Below, one piece after another: positions 24,613 through 36,170 of a DNA stretch of 64,000 nt. The notes beneath the pieces are model-generated. The model was not told where the DNA came from. It worked only from the letters and a program-made list of their open reading frames with translations, and did not search any database. The position numbers were made by a program, and so were the translations under genes. The stretch's first letter is position 1. Each line of letters begins with the position of its first letter. This DNA comes from Theocolax elegans (lineage: Eukaryota; Arthropoda; Insecta; Hymenoptera; Cerocephalidae): positions 110,351,800 to 110,415,799 of the forward strand of contig CM047425.1 of NCBI GenBank assembly GCA_026168455.1, read 5' to 3'.

Positions 24613-25360
24613 TCTTTTATTTTATTTTAATAAACAAGAAATATAAAAAATCGTTATCAAAAAATTACTGAATAATTAGTAATTATTGATTAATATATTT
24701 AATTTAAATACCTACTTAATTTAGTTTTTAAGAATAGAAAAAAAAATTTATTTTCTATTTAATTTTCAATGTGATCGCATCAACGCCATTTTCTTACTAC
24801 TAAGTGTAATAAGTACTCCTCGTGGTTCTTAGTTACTTCTACGTCGTACTTCGTCATTGCAAGGTAATTTTGTATATTTTTATTAATTAATAGTATGGAA
24901 TTACTATTAAATTACAATATTAGTAACAATTTATATTTATCATTAGAAATGAGAGTGATTAATAATTGGGTCCGCTTTATTATTACAGTCGCAATACTTA
25001 ATCAACGTGATCAAAGAATAGGTTACTTCGCTATTATTTTCTTTCACGATTATTTAGTCTTTACAACATTAATTGCAAGTAGCATTATTATGTATATTCA
25101 AAATAGAATATTAATTTATAAAGTGAGCAATTAATGATCAAAGGTTTAAGTCACAAAATGACAATGTATACATAGTAAAGTTTTGTAAAAATTTGAGGTT
25201 ATACGTGTGCATAGTGCAATTTATAAACAAGGTAATTAATATACCTAACCATACTTATTATTAAAAATTATGAAACAGCTTATTGTATATTTACTTATTA
25301 AATAAAACTATTAAAAATTATCTAACTATTTGTTTCAGAACATATGGATTACTTATAACT

Positions 25361-28300
25361 ATGGCATCATCTCTTAAAAAAGTAAAAGTAAATAAACAAT
25401 ATGATAAAAATGATTTAATTAAAGCTTTAGATGATGTTAAGAAGAAAAAGTTAAGTATACGAGCTGCCAGCAAAACCCATAATATACCATTTTCAACACT
25501 TTGGACAAAAATAAAAGGCCTTTATCCTATTGAGACCAGGCCAGGTCCAAGCACCGTTTTGACAGATGAAGAAGAAAACATTTTGGTAAGCTGGATTCTG
25601 CACTTAAGCAAAACAGGATTTTGTGTTACAAAAGATCAATTATTAGATAGTGTACAAAAACTGGTACAAAAACTTGAAAAAAATGTGCCATTTACTAATG
25701 GCAGACCCTCCAAGCATTGGTATAAGGCATTTCTTAATCGTCATGCAGAACTTTCTACAAAAATGGCTCAAAATATATCTCGTCGACGAGCTGCAGTTTC
25801 AGAGGAGAATATCCGTATCTGGTTTGAAGAAATCAAAGCATACCTTACTGAAAATAATCTTTGGGATCTGCCAGGTTCAAGCATATTTAATTGTGATGAA
25901 TCGTCATTTTTATTGAATCCTAAGCCTAAAAAAGTACTGGTGTCAAAGGAACAAAAAGTAGCATACACAAGAATCACTGGCGACGAAAAAGAATGCCTTA
26001 CTGGATTAGTCACAGGTAACGCTGAAGGGCAGTTATCACCACCACTGATTCTTTATCCTTATGAAAGGATACCTAAATCTATAGCAGCTTCTGCACCAGC
26101 AGGCTGGGCTTTAGGTAGGTGTAAGAAAGGCTGGATGACTAAAGAAACTTTCTATGAGTATATTACAGGTAAGCTGAGTATATATTAATTTATTAAAATT
26201 TTAGAAATTTTTATTTGTGATAAATTGATGAAAATCTCTTCGAACAAATATATTTGAAGCCAAAAAAGCTTTTTAATTATTTATTTCCTCTGTTTATTAT
26301 TGGGAAATGTTTCAAATACAATTATTTCTTAAAATTAACTTGTTCGATGAACTTGTCACCAATAAATTTTTATTTCACTGAAATTGCCCTTCGTACAAAA
26401 AAGAATAATTAACAATATGTATATTTAAATGTGATACTTATGATGGACTGATAAATATCTCTTCGAACAAATATATTTGAAGCTAAAAAAGCTTTTTAAG
26501 CATTTATTTTCTTTATTTATTATTAGAAAATGTTTCAAAAACATTTATTTCTTAAAATTAACTTGTTCGTTGAACTTTTCACCAATAAATTTTTAATTCA
26601 ATTAAATTACTCTTTGAACAAAAAAAAAACAATTTTTAACAATAGCATCTTTAAATATGATTTTTTCTTACAATTAGAATTTTAGTTGAATGATTTATTG
26701 ACTTAGAAATATATTAAATATGATTAAATGTATCCATTTGCATTATCTGTTTATTTATAATTAGTGTTTATAAAATTATATTTTACAGGAACTTTCTACC
26801 CATGGTGCGTCAGCAACGAAATTCCATTCCCTGTTATACTGTTTGTTGATGGTCATTCTAGTCATTTAACACTACCTTTAAGTAATTTTTGTAAAGATCA
26901 CCAAATCGAATTGATTTCTCTTTACCCAAACGCTACCCATTTACTTCAACCTATGGATGTAGCGTTTTTTCGACCATTAAAAGTAAGTTGGAGTAAAGTT
27001 GTATTACGATATAGGATGGAAAATTATGGGGTCTCAGTCAGCAAATGTAATTTTGCTCCATTATTTAAAGAAGCACTGGACATGCTTGACTCTGCGAAAA
27101 TTTTGAAAAACGGTTTTAAGTGTACAGGATTACATCCTTTTAATCCAAATATAATTGATTATTCTAAACTTATTCAACAAAATAAAGAACCGATTAAAGT
27201 TGTTGAACGTTCAGAAAATGACGAGATTGCATACACTGCACTGCATATGGTCGAACAAAGAATTACATCAGAAAATCTCAAGCTATTCAAAGAGGCTGCA
27301 TCATCTCGTTTCTGGAATGGAGCATCAAATCTCGAAGCCCTTTTTTACCTTTGGTTAGATTTGTCACATGGATCAGAAAATTTACATCATAACGTTAACC
27401 AAGATCCTGATAGTGTGACGGTACTTTAATTATATATTTATGTATATCATTTTTTAATTTATATTTTATAATTTTATGTTTGTAATAACAGTATATTTTC
27501 CGACTCTTGCGATGGTATACTTAATGTTATGTTTCATTTAATTAATTTTTCTTAGGAAATTGACAAAACTTTAGATGTTCAAGAGTGTAGCGTGCTGAAT
27601 ACTGAAAATTCTTTGCCAATTAATAATAATAATTTAATCTTAAGTGACGAAGTTTTAGATTTAAGTATCAATAAACAAGTTACCGATTTTTCTATTGAAA
27701 TACCTATAGACAGTAGTACATGTTGGGTAGTCCATGAAGATGGTAGCATCGAACAAACACTAAATTTTACCGACGATAAAACTGAACGAACTGACCAAAC
27801 AGCATTAGATGATTCATCGATTCAAAGTCAATTTAGTTCATTAGGGGTATCGTCTGCTGTTGATGTAGAATCATTAGTGACTAAGAATCAAACAATATCA
27901 CTTTCAAAAAATGAAACTTTGGAAATATCGACTAAAATTGTTGAAGAATCGCTTGATGAAATTTCAGAAGAGTCACCATGTTTGACTCAACAAGATAATA
28001 GACAAATATCGCCTTTCAAGGATATAACAAACAAAAATTGTAAAGGTAAATATTGTTTATTTTACAAAATGCGTATTCATATAGCAGGTAAATTAAATTA
28101 ACAATTATCAATTTATTTTAGATAAACAGAATATACCATTGTCTTTTAAGCAATGCTTATTTTGGCCAGAAGAGAAAAAAGATGAGAGAAAACGTAAAAA
28201 GAAAGTCTTATTGCCAGCTGTAACTACTTCTGAAAATTGGATTAATTATCATCAAGAACTTGTGAATAATAAGAAGAAACTAATCGAAGAAAAAGAGTTC

Positions 28301-28426
28301 AAAAGAAATGAAAGAATAAAAAAAATCAAAATTAAACAGGAAAAAGACGAAGAAAAGAAAAAGGCGAGAGCATTAAAGATTAAAGCTAAAGAGAAAAAAA
28401 TAAATAAAAAGAGCCAAAGTAAATAA
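25361..28426 (+). CDS. Pogo-like transposase (HTH, CENP-B-type, DDE/D domains), four exons
   Basis: Exons are 25361-26168, 26789-27420, 27556-28045 and 28122-28426. All introns are GT-AG (620, 135 and 76 bp) and phases agree, giving 744 residues without a stop. The ATG at 25361 lies just after a splice acceptor; an upstream in-frame start at 25283 would be inside that intron. Residues ~12-50 (YDKNDLIKALDDV, LSIRAASKTHNIP) look like a psq-type helix-turn-helix. Residues ~65-155 resemble a CENP-B-type HTH. The catalytic core shows D179 in IFNCDESSF, D290 in ILFVDGHSSHLT and D326 in NATHLLQPMDVAFF, i.e. 35 residues between the second and third acids. Exons 3-4 add a low-complexity acidic region and a Lys/Glu-rich tail that is probably coiled and nuclear-targeting. 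It should bind the element's ends and catalyse cut-and-paste transposition. Terminal repeats around it argue for a transposon gene, not a domesticated host gene. AATAAA signals occur at 28422 and 28466. Confidence 0.9.
26169..26788 (+). other. Transposase intron 1 with internal 223-bp-offset duplication
   Basis: Donor gtaagc and acceptor ttttacag. Inside, the segment 26234-26420 recurs at 26457-26645 (offset 223 bp). Both start atctcttcgaacaaatatat and share 'aaaattaacttgttcg' and 'caccaataaattttta'. They are diverged at perhaps one base in ten, so the duplication is older than this insertion may be. Confidence 0.85.
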
Positions 28427-28696
28427 AGCTTAAAACCAAATGTTTCTATTGTTAATGAAAGAAGAAAATAAAGTTAGAAGCATGTGACCCAAAGATAATA
28501 AATAAGAATATTTAATTATAATCTAATGTTTGCAATACGAAAGTGATATGTTATTACAAATGTTTCTATTTATTGTATTAAGTTAAATATTAATTGTAAT
28601 TTATATTTTAATAAATATTTGTTATTCAATATAATTAAATAAAACTTCTGTACCGTTTATAACAATAATAAAATTTCAAAATTACTTATTTTTCAA

Positions 28697-28776
28697 TTGA
28701 TCAAGAATTAGGTCCCATTTGATCAATAACTACTTCCTTCTATCAAAAAGGTGATCAATAACTGCTCCGCTTACCG
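28697..28776 (-). repeat. Internal copies of the terminal repeat near the right end
   Basis: Read on the minus strand, 28776-28751 gives cggtaagcggagcagttatt then gatcac, and 28740-28719 gives gaaggaagtagttattgatc. Both resemble the outer terminus (ggaggacgtagttcctgatc). 28716-28697 gives gggacctaattcttgatcaa, matching the left subterminal block. The right side therefore holds at least three terminus-like repeats. Confidence 0.75.
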
Positions 28777-28953
28777 TTTTCATGATGTTTTACATATTTT
28801 TAATGTATTCTTTATAATTTACAATTAATTAGATGTTTTTCTTTTTGTAAATTGAAGAAAAATATTTAAATTATTGAAATATATTAAATTTGGCTAAGCC
28901 TTATTTTCTAATTACAATATATAGCCTAACGATTGTTAACCTCAAAGCTTAAG

Positions 28954-28978
28954 TGATCAGAAACTACGTCCTTCACGG
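28954..28978 (-). repeat. Right terminal inverted repeat
   Basis: Reverse complement of the left end with G/A and C/T differences at two positions, followed directly by the TA target duplication. Confidence 0.9.
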
Positions 28979-28980
28979 TA

Positions 28981-29313
28981 CAAGGTTTCGAGTTCCAATT
29001 CGAAATTCGTTCAAACTAATTTGTAGATTAAACAGTGCCATTGTTCAAACGTACCTGCTAATATTAATACTTGGATTAATGAAAAGTATAGGATGCGCTC
29101 AAACGAGAGATGCCTATCCCGCTAAACCTTTTTCGACGCAACAAATGCACTTGCAGAATTTGATTGTGAAGTTAATCATTTTAATTAATTTGAATATATT
29201 TCAATGATGGATTATTACTCTCTATTATACGCATTTTATTGCAAATGCGATTTTAATTAAAAATCATATTTAATAATGCGCTCGTACGTAACAGCAGCAG
29301 CAACAACAACAAT

Positions 29314-29370
<57 letters not shown>

Positions 29371-30423
29371 AATAATAATAATACTGATAATAATGACAAA
29401 TAACGTAATTTATTATTCCCTCGGAATAATTTCATTTGAGAATGTTGACCGGTATTCTCGATTGTCAAAGGTATTTTTAAAATAAAATTTCAAATAACCG
29501 TATATATTCTAACAGCAAATTGGAGAGTGGTAGCATCGTACCTCTCGTCGATTATTCAGGTAATTTAGTTGGTGGCTGTAACAACGAGGAAAAGGTGACT
29601 CGGACGCGAGCAGAAGAAATGATAGCGGAAAGACCTCGAAAAGACCGAGTGAAACGAAACTCGAGTCGAGTGGATGCCAAAAGTTTCGAGAGCCACGTGC
29701 ACGTGTTTAACCTCGAAATCAGAATTCACGTTTAGTCAAGGTGAAACGGATCTTTTTCTTCCTTTGCGAACGCAAGTTCCTTTATCGTCGATCGAAGAAG
29801 AGAAGAGAAATGGCTCTTCCGAGACTCGGGTAATATACCATTGTTTACGGAGTTCCTTTGCTCGAGCGTTCGTTTACCCCCCAAACTCCAAAGCGCACCG
29901 ACTTGAGATTCCTTCGGATACCCAGACACCTTCGTAGTCCCTTAATTACCCATTCCCTACGTAATTTTTCATATGTACATTGGGATAGATAAAATTCGTG
30001 ATTTCGTGGCGTTTACGCGATTAAGTGGTGCTCATGTAATTCTCGCCAGGCATTCATAATATCGAGTATTTTTGTACAGCAACGTTTAAACTTGTATCGT
30101 ATTATGCATTTCGTATTGAAACTTGTAAATAAATTGACAATCTCGTTAATCAATTTTCTGTTCTCTGCGTGGAGAAAAAAAAAATTATAAATGACCGAAA
30201 TTATGAAATAATTAATCTAAACTATTGTACCGTAGAAATGTGTTGGAACAAATTGTGTTGTCAACGTTCATGGCGAACCTTTCTCTCGAGTGATAAAAGA
30301 GAGCGGTGGAACGAGCACTTAACAGTTTTTGGCCATGCGTTCGTACTTTAGGTGTCTTTCTCTGCTACGCGTGAATACAACATTTATACTCAATGTTTTT
30401 GTAGTTTTCACCCTCCATTCTTG
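28981..30423. other. Non-coding stretch with (CAA)n microsatellite
   Basis: Holds the trinucleotide tract at 29293-29381 and otherwise no supported gene. Open frames in the tract (poly-Thr or poly-Leu) are repeat artefacts. Confidence 0.5.
29293..29381. repeat. (CAA)n to (AAT)n microsatellite
   Basis: Starts with 'cagcagcaacaacaac', runs through more than 15 CAA units, and ends in AAT units. Confidence 0.97.
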
Positions 30424-30737
30424 AATTAGTAGATAGTCGATTGTTACGGATCAATAATAAATAAATAAATCCAATTTATTTATTTAAGCGCACAACGTTT
30501 CCTCTGCCAGGTTTACAGACCTCTTCAGGTGCTCAATATTGAATATAATGTTACAGCCCAAGTGAGCTTCGTCGAATGACACAAAATTCGACGAAGCTCA
30601 CTTGGGCTGTAACATTATATTCAATATTGAGCACCCGAAGAGGTCTGCAAATCTGCTAGACGAAAGGTTGTGCACTTAAATAAATAAATTGGATTTATTT
30701 ATTATTGACCGTTAATAATCGACAATTTACTAATATT
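30424..30737. repeat. Long hairpin with hammerhead-like motifs, possible Penelope-like element ends
   Basis: Arms of about 150 bp (30424-30576 and 30587-30737) flank a 10-base loop. The inner ~90 bp are nearly perfect and the outer parts slightly diverged. On the minus strand of the left arm ctgaaga (30522-30528) is followed by ggaaac (GAAA at 30498-30501), separated by a segment that can form a short stem. The right arm has ccgaaga (30635-30641), then gtct paired with agac, then GAAA (30662-30665). CUGANGA, a stem, and GAAA form the catalytic core of hammerhead ribozymes, which are known in the terminal repeats of Penelope-like retroelements. No reverse transcriptase lies nearby. It could instead be an unrelated foldback element. 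Confidence 0.6.
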
Positions 30738-33464
30738 TATATTCTCCAAATCTATTGAAATATAGTTTTCATATTTTTTTCAGAACTTATTTCTAAATCG
30801 TCAAAAGATTTTACCAAGTATATTAATTATTTCTAAATTTATACGAATATTCACTGATATAATAATTAAGAAATAAATATATATTTTGAGTAGATTAAAC
30901 GAAACTGTACCGTGTAGTAAAAATTAGAAAGGTTTCACTCTGTAACTGCATTACACGAGACTTTTTTCTTTTTTATTACACCTTTTTACTCCGCGTAATA
31001 TGTGTTCTGTAATTTAGTATTAATCGCACATTGTGCACATGTTCACGAAACCAATGGCATTAGTTTTTCTTTCATTTGTATCATACAATGTCTCGGTACA
31101 ATCCGAATTGCTTTTACGCGATTCTCTATAGTGCTATGTATTGTAATGTATATCTTTGTGCTCTGTTAAATAAATATTGATTTTTTGTAATTGCGAATTT
31201 CCTGCAGAATTACACGCAAGTTTTTAAATTTATTTGCACAGCAATTGAAAATAATAATTAATTTCTCATCGCACTAGCTGTCTCGAATATCGCCTGATAA
31301 TTTCTTTCGCGTTGAAATTGATTAAAGTACGAGTACCACGTCCATTCGATATTTAATAAATATATACTAGCTAGCACGCTCATCAATAATAGAATGTACA
31401 GATAAATGTGTACACGTCACAAGACATCAGGTTTTAATATTAATTTTGGTGAAACGTTTTAAATTACACTCGAGCGATGTCAAATCAATGGCAACGCAAA
31501 CGATGTAATATACGAAATGAACGTAACGATCGGATGAGTGTTATTGTTACAAGAAACTAAAGAATTATATCGAATTATCTAGTTGCTCGAATAAATAGAA
31601 ATACACGATTCGGTGATGATTTTACAGGACGGTTCGCAAAAACAACTAAGACTCGAATCAATCGATCCATTAAGGAATTACAAAAGATTTCCTCCATTGC
31701 TACGTTTTCCCCTGTTCTATTCAATTTTGGCAGCGCGAGTCTCGAGTAAAGGTGCACTTACAAGATTGAACATTTTTTATTGTCGCGTCTCGTTTCCTAT
31801 CCCGTATCCCGTGAAAAGGAGGTCACGCAACGACGAACCATTCATTTTTACAAAAGTTCTTCACCACCAAATTTATTCGATCGAACGCATAATTTTTCGG
31901 GTGTACGGTCTACCGAAATAGAGTTTACATTTACATTTACATTTATGTAAATCGCGGTAATAACTATTCCTTTCGACTGGTAGTAGAGGAGAGCTCCATA
32001 CCGCCCGTTCACGATATAAATATCCGATTATATCCTTTTCTAAACTTTATTCAAACTCGCATCGATATTTATCCGCGATTCGGAGTGCGACTCGCATATT
32101 TATACCCTCTGGTTCGAGAGACCTGGAGAGGGGTGGGGTGGGGGGGGGGGGAGAAAGGAGTCATCTAATAGGCCAGAAATAATCTCTCTCATTTTTGGAA
32201 GGTAAGAGGATTCAAAAAATCCGAGCTTTTGAAACGTTTGTACGAATAACGCACCAAACTTTCAATTCCCCTCCATCCGAGTGTATCGAGTTGTCGCGAG
32301 CCCGATCTCGCGTACACGTCTTATTCGTACGCTTATTTCCCCCAAATCCCCGTTAAATTTGAAGGAGCCACGCGCCCACCCGCCAAAACGAGCACTCGTT
32401 CGATTATTCGAATCTCGAATCGAGTCTACCAGTGGATTTTGCGTAAACCACCGGGCCCGGCTACGAGAAGTCGGTCCCCTCGAAATTTTGGGTGAGACAC
32501 GTTCACCCTGGGATTACGCCCTGGGAAAAGTAATTTTCCTTTCGAGCCGTTTTATATACCATTCTTCTCTCTAGTTTTATTTTACTCCCCCGTGAGGATT
32601 ATTTTGCCGGGTACAAGCCTAATACGACTTTTTTTGCCTCTCCGAGGTGCACGCCCCATTTAAAATCCGAGTTTTCGAGACAAATGGGGATCATCCATTC
32701 ACATTCGTTTAATCATTTATCTAATCAAATTGATTTTATTCACTTGTGTTAAATAATAATCAACTTCGATGGATCGGAATATCTTTTCGATTAATATGTA
32801 TATATATATATATAATTCGTGCTGACGATTCCTTTTTTGTGTAGAACAATTTATCGCCTGGAATTTTATGTTTAAAGGAAATTTACTTTAAATATAGGAG
32901 GAGGAACGATGTTATATCCGCTCAAACATCCCGAAGCACAATGCAAACGGTAATTTACTGAGATTATCGAGTTGATTAATATTATTCCAACAAAATGAAA
33001 AATATGAAGTTTATTCGTGAAAATACATTTATCGATTAATAAAATGGTATAATATTATATAAGAGACCGGGTAAATTTCAACTTGATGAATTTACATTTG
33101 AATCCGTTTGAATTTATATATTGTTAAGCTAATATTTCGAGATTGTTTAACTATAAAACATAAAACAGCTATATCACGTAATCATAATTTAGGAGAGTAG
33201 AGAAAAAATCAACTTTTCTTTATAGGAGCCATTAAACGGTAAATTAAATGATTCAATATCGCGTTAACGAAAGTTTCGTCCCAATATTAATTAGACAAAC
33301 TATTCTCGCCTTCTTGGCTTTTGATATTCGAGAAAGGATTCTCGTCTAACGAAGTGAGAGTGTGAGCTCGTAACAAGCGTTCCTTCGAAGCGATGATTCG
33401 CGAAAATATCCGGGCGAGCAAAGGAAAGAGAACGCAAACGCGAGCAAGTGTTGGCACAAAGAGT

Positions 33465-33468
<4 letters not shown>

Positions 33469-33531
<63 letters not shown>

Positions 33532-33540
33532 GAGAGAGAG
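33469..33540. repeat. (GA)n microsatellite
   Basis: Long GA tract with one gata interruption. Confidence 0.97.
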
Positions 33541-33751
33541 GAAGAGCGAGCGAGAGGGAGAGTGAGAGTAAACTAGCGCTTGGCGGTAAAGTCGGCCGTT
33601 GATGCTTCCACCGATCTGCACTTATCTGTTTACAAACCACTGACTCTTCCGTAACAGCACAAGGCGAAACGCGATCTTCCATACAAATAATTTCAGCTCC
33701 GGCTTCGCTCACGCGAACTTAATTAGCTTGGGCTTCTCATCAATTTGTTTC

Positions 33752-33795
33752 CTTTCCTTCCCTTCCCTTCCCTTCCCTTCCCTTCCCTTCCTTCC
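33752..33795. repeat. (TTCCC)n pentamer microsatellite
   Basis: About eight CCCTT units. Confidence 0.95.
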
Positions 33796-36116
33796 CTTTC
33801 CATTTTTTCTTTTCTCCCCTTCTTTTTTTTATTTCATCTCAATTCAATTGTTGCCCCCGAGGTTGGTTAAGCGCCGCTCATTAATTATTATTTTAATTAA
33901 TTTATTAATTAATTCTTAGTGCTTTGCGTGCAGTGCACCGGTTTTTCCGTCGGCGTGCATTGCGTACTTCTCGGAAACGTGATGTCGATATTCAAAAACG
34001 AGGAAGGGGAGGAAACGACACGTGGAAGTGGATGCTTTGTACTTTGTAATTGTTCCGTTTGGTAGAACGAACGTTTCTACAGGGAAACGAAACTGAAATG
34101 TAAATTAGTTCCATTATGTATGATTGAAATTTGTTTTCAAAATTTCGTTACGAGCAGAATGCGTGTGCACACGCGGACAGGCGTCAAATAAGTTGAGGCC
34201 GAACGGGCAAATTGGCTGCTCGCTATTCCGAAAGTTTGGGCCTTCCGACTACCTGTACCGTTATAGGTTCACTGTTCACGTCGAATATTTACGCACTTGA
34301 CTGACTCTACCGATTTCCAATTACCGAGAGACCCATTATTTCTACGGTATATTCTAAACTATTTTTTATCTTATTAAGTTATCTATAATACAAAAGGTAA
34401 TACAAAAGAATAGTACAAAAGGTAGCGCAACGTTCGGCGCATGGAATTATCAATACAAAAATAAATCTATACAATATAAATACAAAAACAAATAAGCTAA
34501 GGATAATGTATCCATATTCCTTAGTAAGTAACTATTTCACAAAACTAAACTCTATCATTATTTAATTTCTTTTCTAACAACATCAAATAATTAAATTCCT
34601 CAGAACTTTAAAGAGAAAAATTAAATATTAATACCTTTTAATAGAGCTATGTTTTTTATAATCGATTTGTGATTTACAGTATTGAACGAAGCATGTGTAT
34701 CTATATAAATTTAATCAATTTGAATGTAAATACGTAAATTGATTATCGTGGAATGATTAGTCATAAATTCAAGAATTGAGACAATTTCCTCTCAAATATA
34801 ACGTTACAAGTTTGACAAGAATACTGTTTTTAGCGCAGTATAGTTCCGTAGTTTCTTATATTTTGCGAGTTTCCTTTTTTCATTATAAGTATAATATACC
34901 CTAATCTCTAAAAATCAGGATAAACCAGCGAAAATTGTCGTTTATCACAAAGTTTAAATAATCTTTAATAATTTACGATCGACGTATCGGTATCTTTGTA
35001 TTTCTATACATTTCAGTATAATACGTGCAATAACGATCCGCGCGAATGTAATATTCTTTTGCAATAAAAAGTGCATTTAATTTTATTTATTATGCGAAAA
35101 GATGGATCTCTACCTGTCGTAACGTAAAATAATAGCACATTTTATATCCAAAGATTAAATGAAATTTGTGTTTCTAATAAAATAAAAAATTTTATCGAGA
35201 AATCTGACGTAAAATAAAATATTTGACCAATAAAAATTAAGCTCATTTAAATTTCATCGTTTTTATTAATTCTGAAAGTTAATAAAGATTATTCAGGGCG
35301 TCGAAATGTTCGAGTTAATTTGTGCGAAATGTTAAAAAAAGCGCGGATCTCTTCTTTAGAGGAAGAAAATATTAACTTTACAGTTTCGCTAGCTCTGATA
35401 AACTCTTAACCAGATTGTTGAGTTTAACTTTCTTTTCACGAGCCCCGACGGCGAAATTACGATGTACTTAAGGGGGTGAGTGCCGGCCGTTGAAAACGTT
35501 CCCCGGCTCTCTCGCATTTCTGAGTAATCGCGCGTCCTCGAGTTTTTCGCCTTTCCCGGTTCCTTAAGATTTCTGCGTACAATTCGCATTGCACGAACAA
35601 TCGATACCGCGCTCACTCGTCGAGACTCGTCGAGACTCGTCGAGACTCGATACGCACGCGAGATGGAGGTTGACGCAAGAAACCAGATGTTTCAACTGCT
35701 TTGGACTTGAAGGCTTCAACATCTTTAAATTAATTTTTCTGTAAATTATTCTCTTTATTGCGCTTTCGGGGAGGGTCGTGCAGCAGTAGTTCTTCTTCTT
35801 CTCGGTCTTATTTTATTTTTCATAAAATCGTTGCGCATTCGCTATGCCGGGTATTAAATTAAATTTTAAACCCGTACTTGCTCGTTCGATGCATAATACA
35901 TGACACGCAACTTGTTTATTTATAAGGTATTATTAGGAAACTAAATTTTGTATTTAACTACGAATTATTAAGGTAAAGTGAACAAGTGATCAAACATTCA
36001 CGAAGGCTAAGATGCTCTCTCAGTTTTCCATTTCACGAGTCCGAAAACTTTGTTATTTCAATGTAATATTCGGTGAAAGGAGTAGCGTAATCTGCGCATT
36101 CGTATCTCAATTAACA

Positions 36117-36170
36117 ATTTTCAATTTACAATTTACAATTTACAATTTACAATTTAGAATTTTCAATTTT
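36117..36170. repeat. (TTTACAA)n heptamer array
   Basis: About five copies of caatttacaatttacaattt with diverged 'caattttc' units at both ends. Confidence 0.9.

Larger units (their letters stand above)
24565..28978 (+). mobile_element. Complete pogo-like DNA transposon, TA target duplication
   Basis: The left end begins ccgtggaggacgtagtt at 24565. The right end, read inward on the minus strand from 28978, begins ccgtgaaggacgtagtt. The two ends agree at 23 of the first 25 positions. Each end is flanked by TA (24563-24564 and 28979-28980), the target duplication of the pogo/Tc1-mariner group. Inside lies a spliced transposase gene on the + strand (25361-28426) with all exons open. A likely 5' untranslated exon precedes it: donor gcaag|gtaatt near 24863, acceptor tgtttcag ending at 25338. 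The 4.4-kb length, open gene and matching ends suggest a fairly recent, possibly active copy. The starting bases CCGTG are unlike the CAGT-type ends I know for many pogo elements. Confidence 0.88.

Noticed and set aside
24895..25134. 79-codon hydrophobic frame upstream of the transposase
   Set aside because: It lies in the inferred 5' intron of the transposase, is AT-rich and has no recognisable similarity.
33287..33712. Open frames rich in Ser/Leu or Arg/Glu over (CT)n or (GA)n tracts, here and at 14436-14777, 51879-52255, 61086-61529 and 29253-29485
   Set aside because: They are translations of microsatellites.
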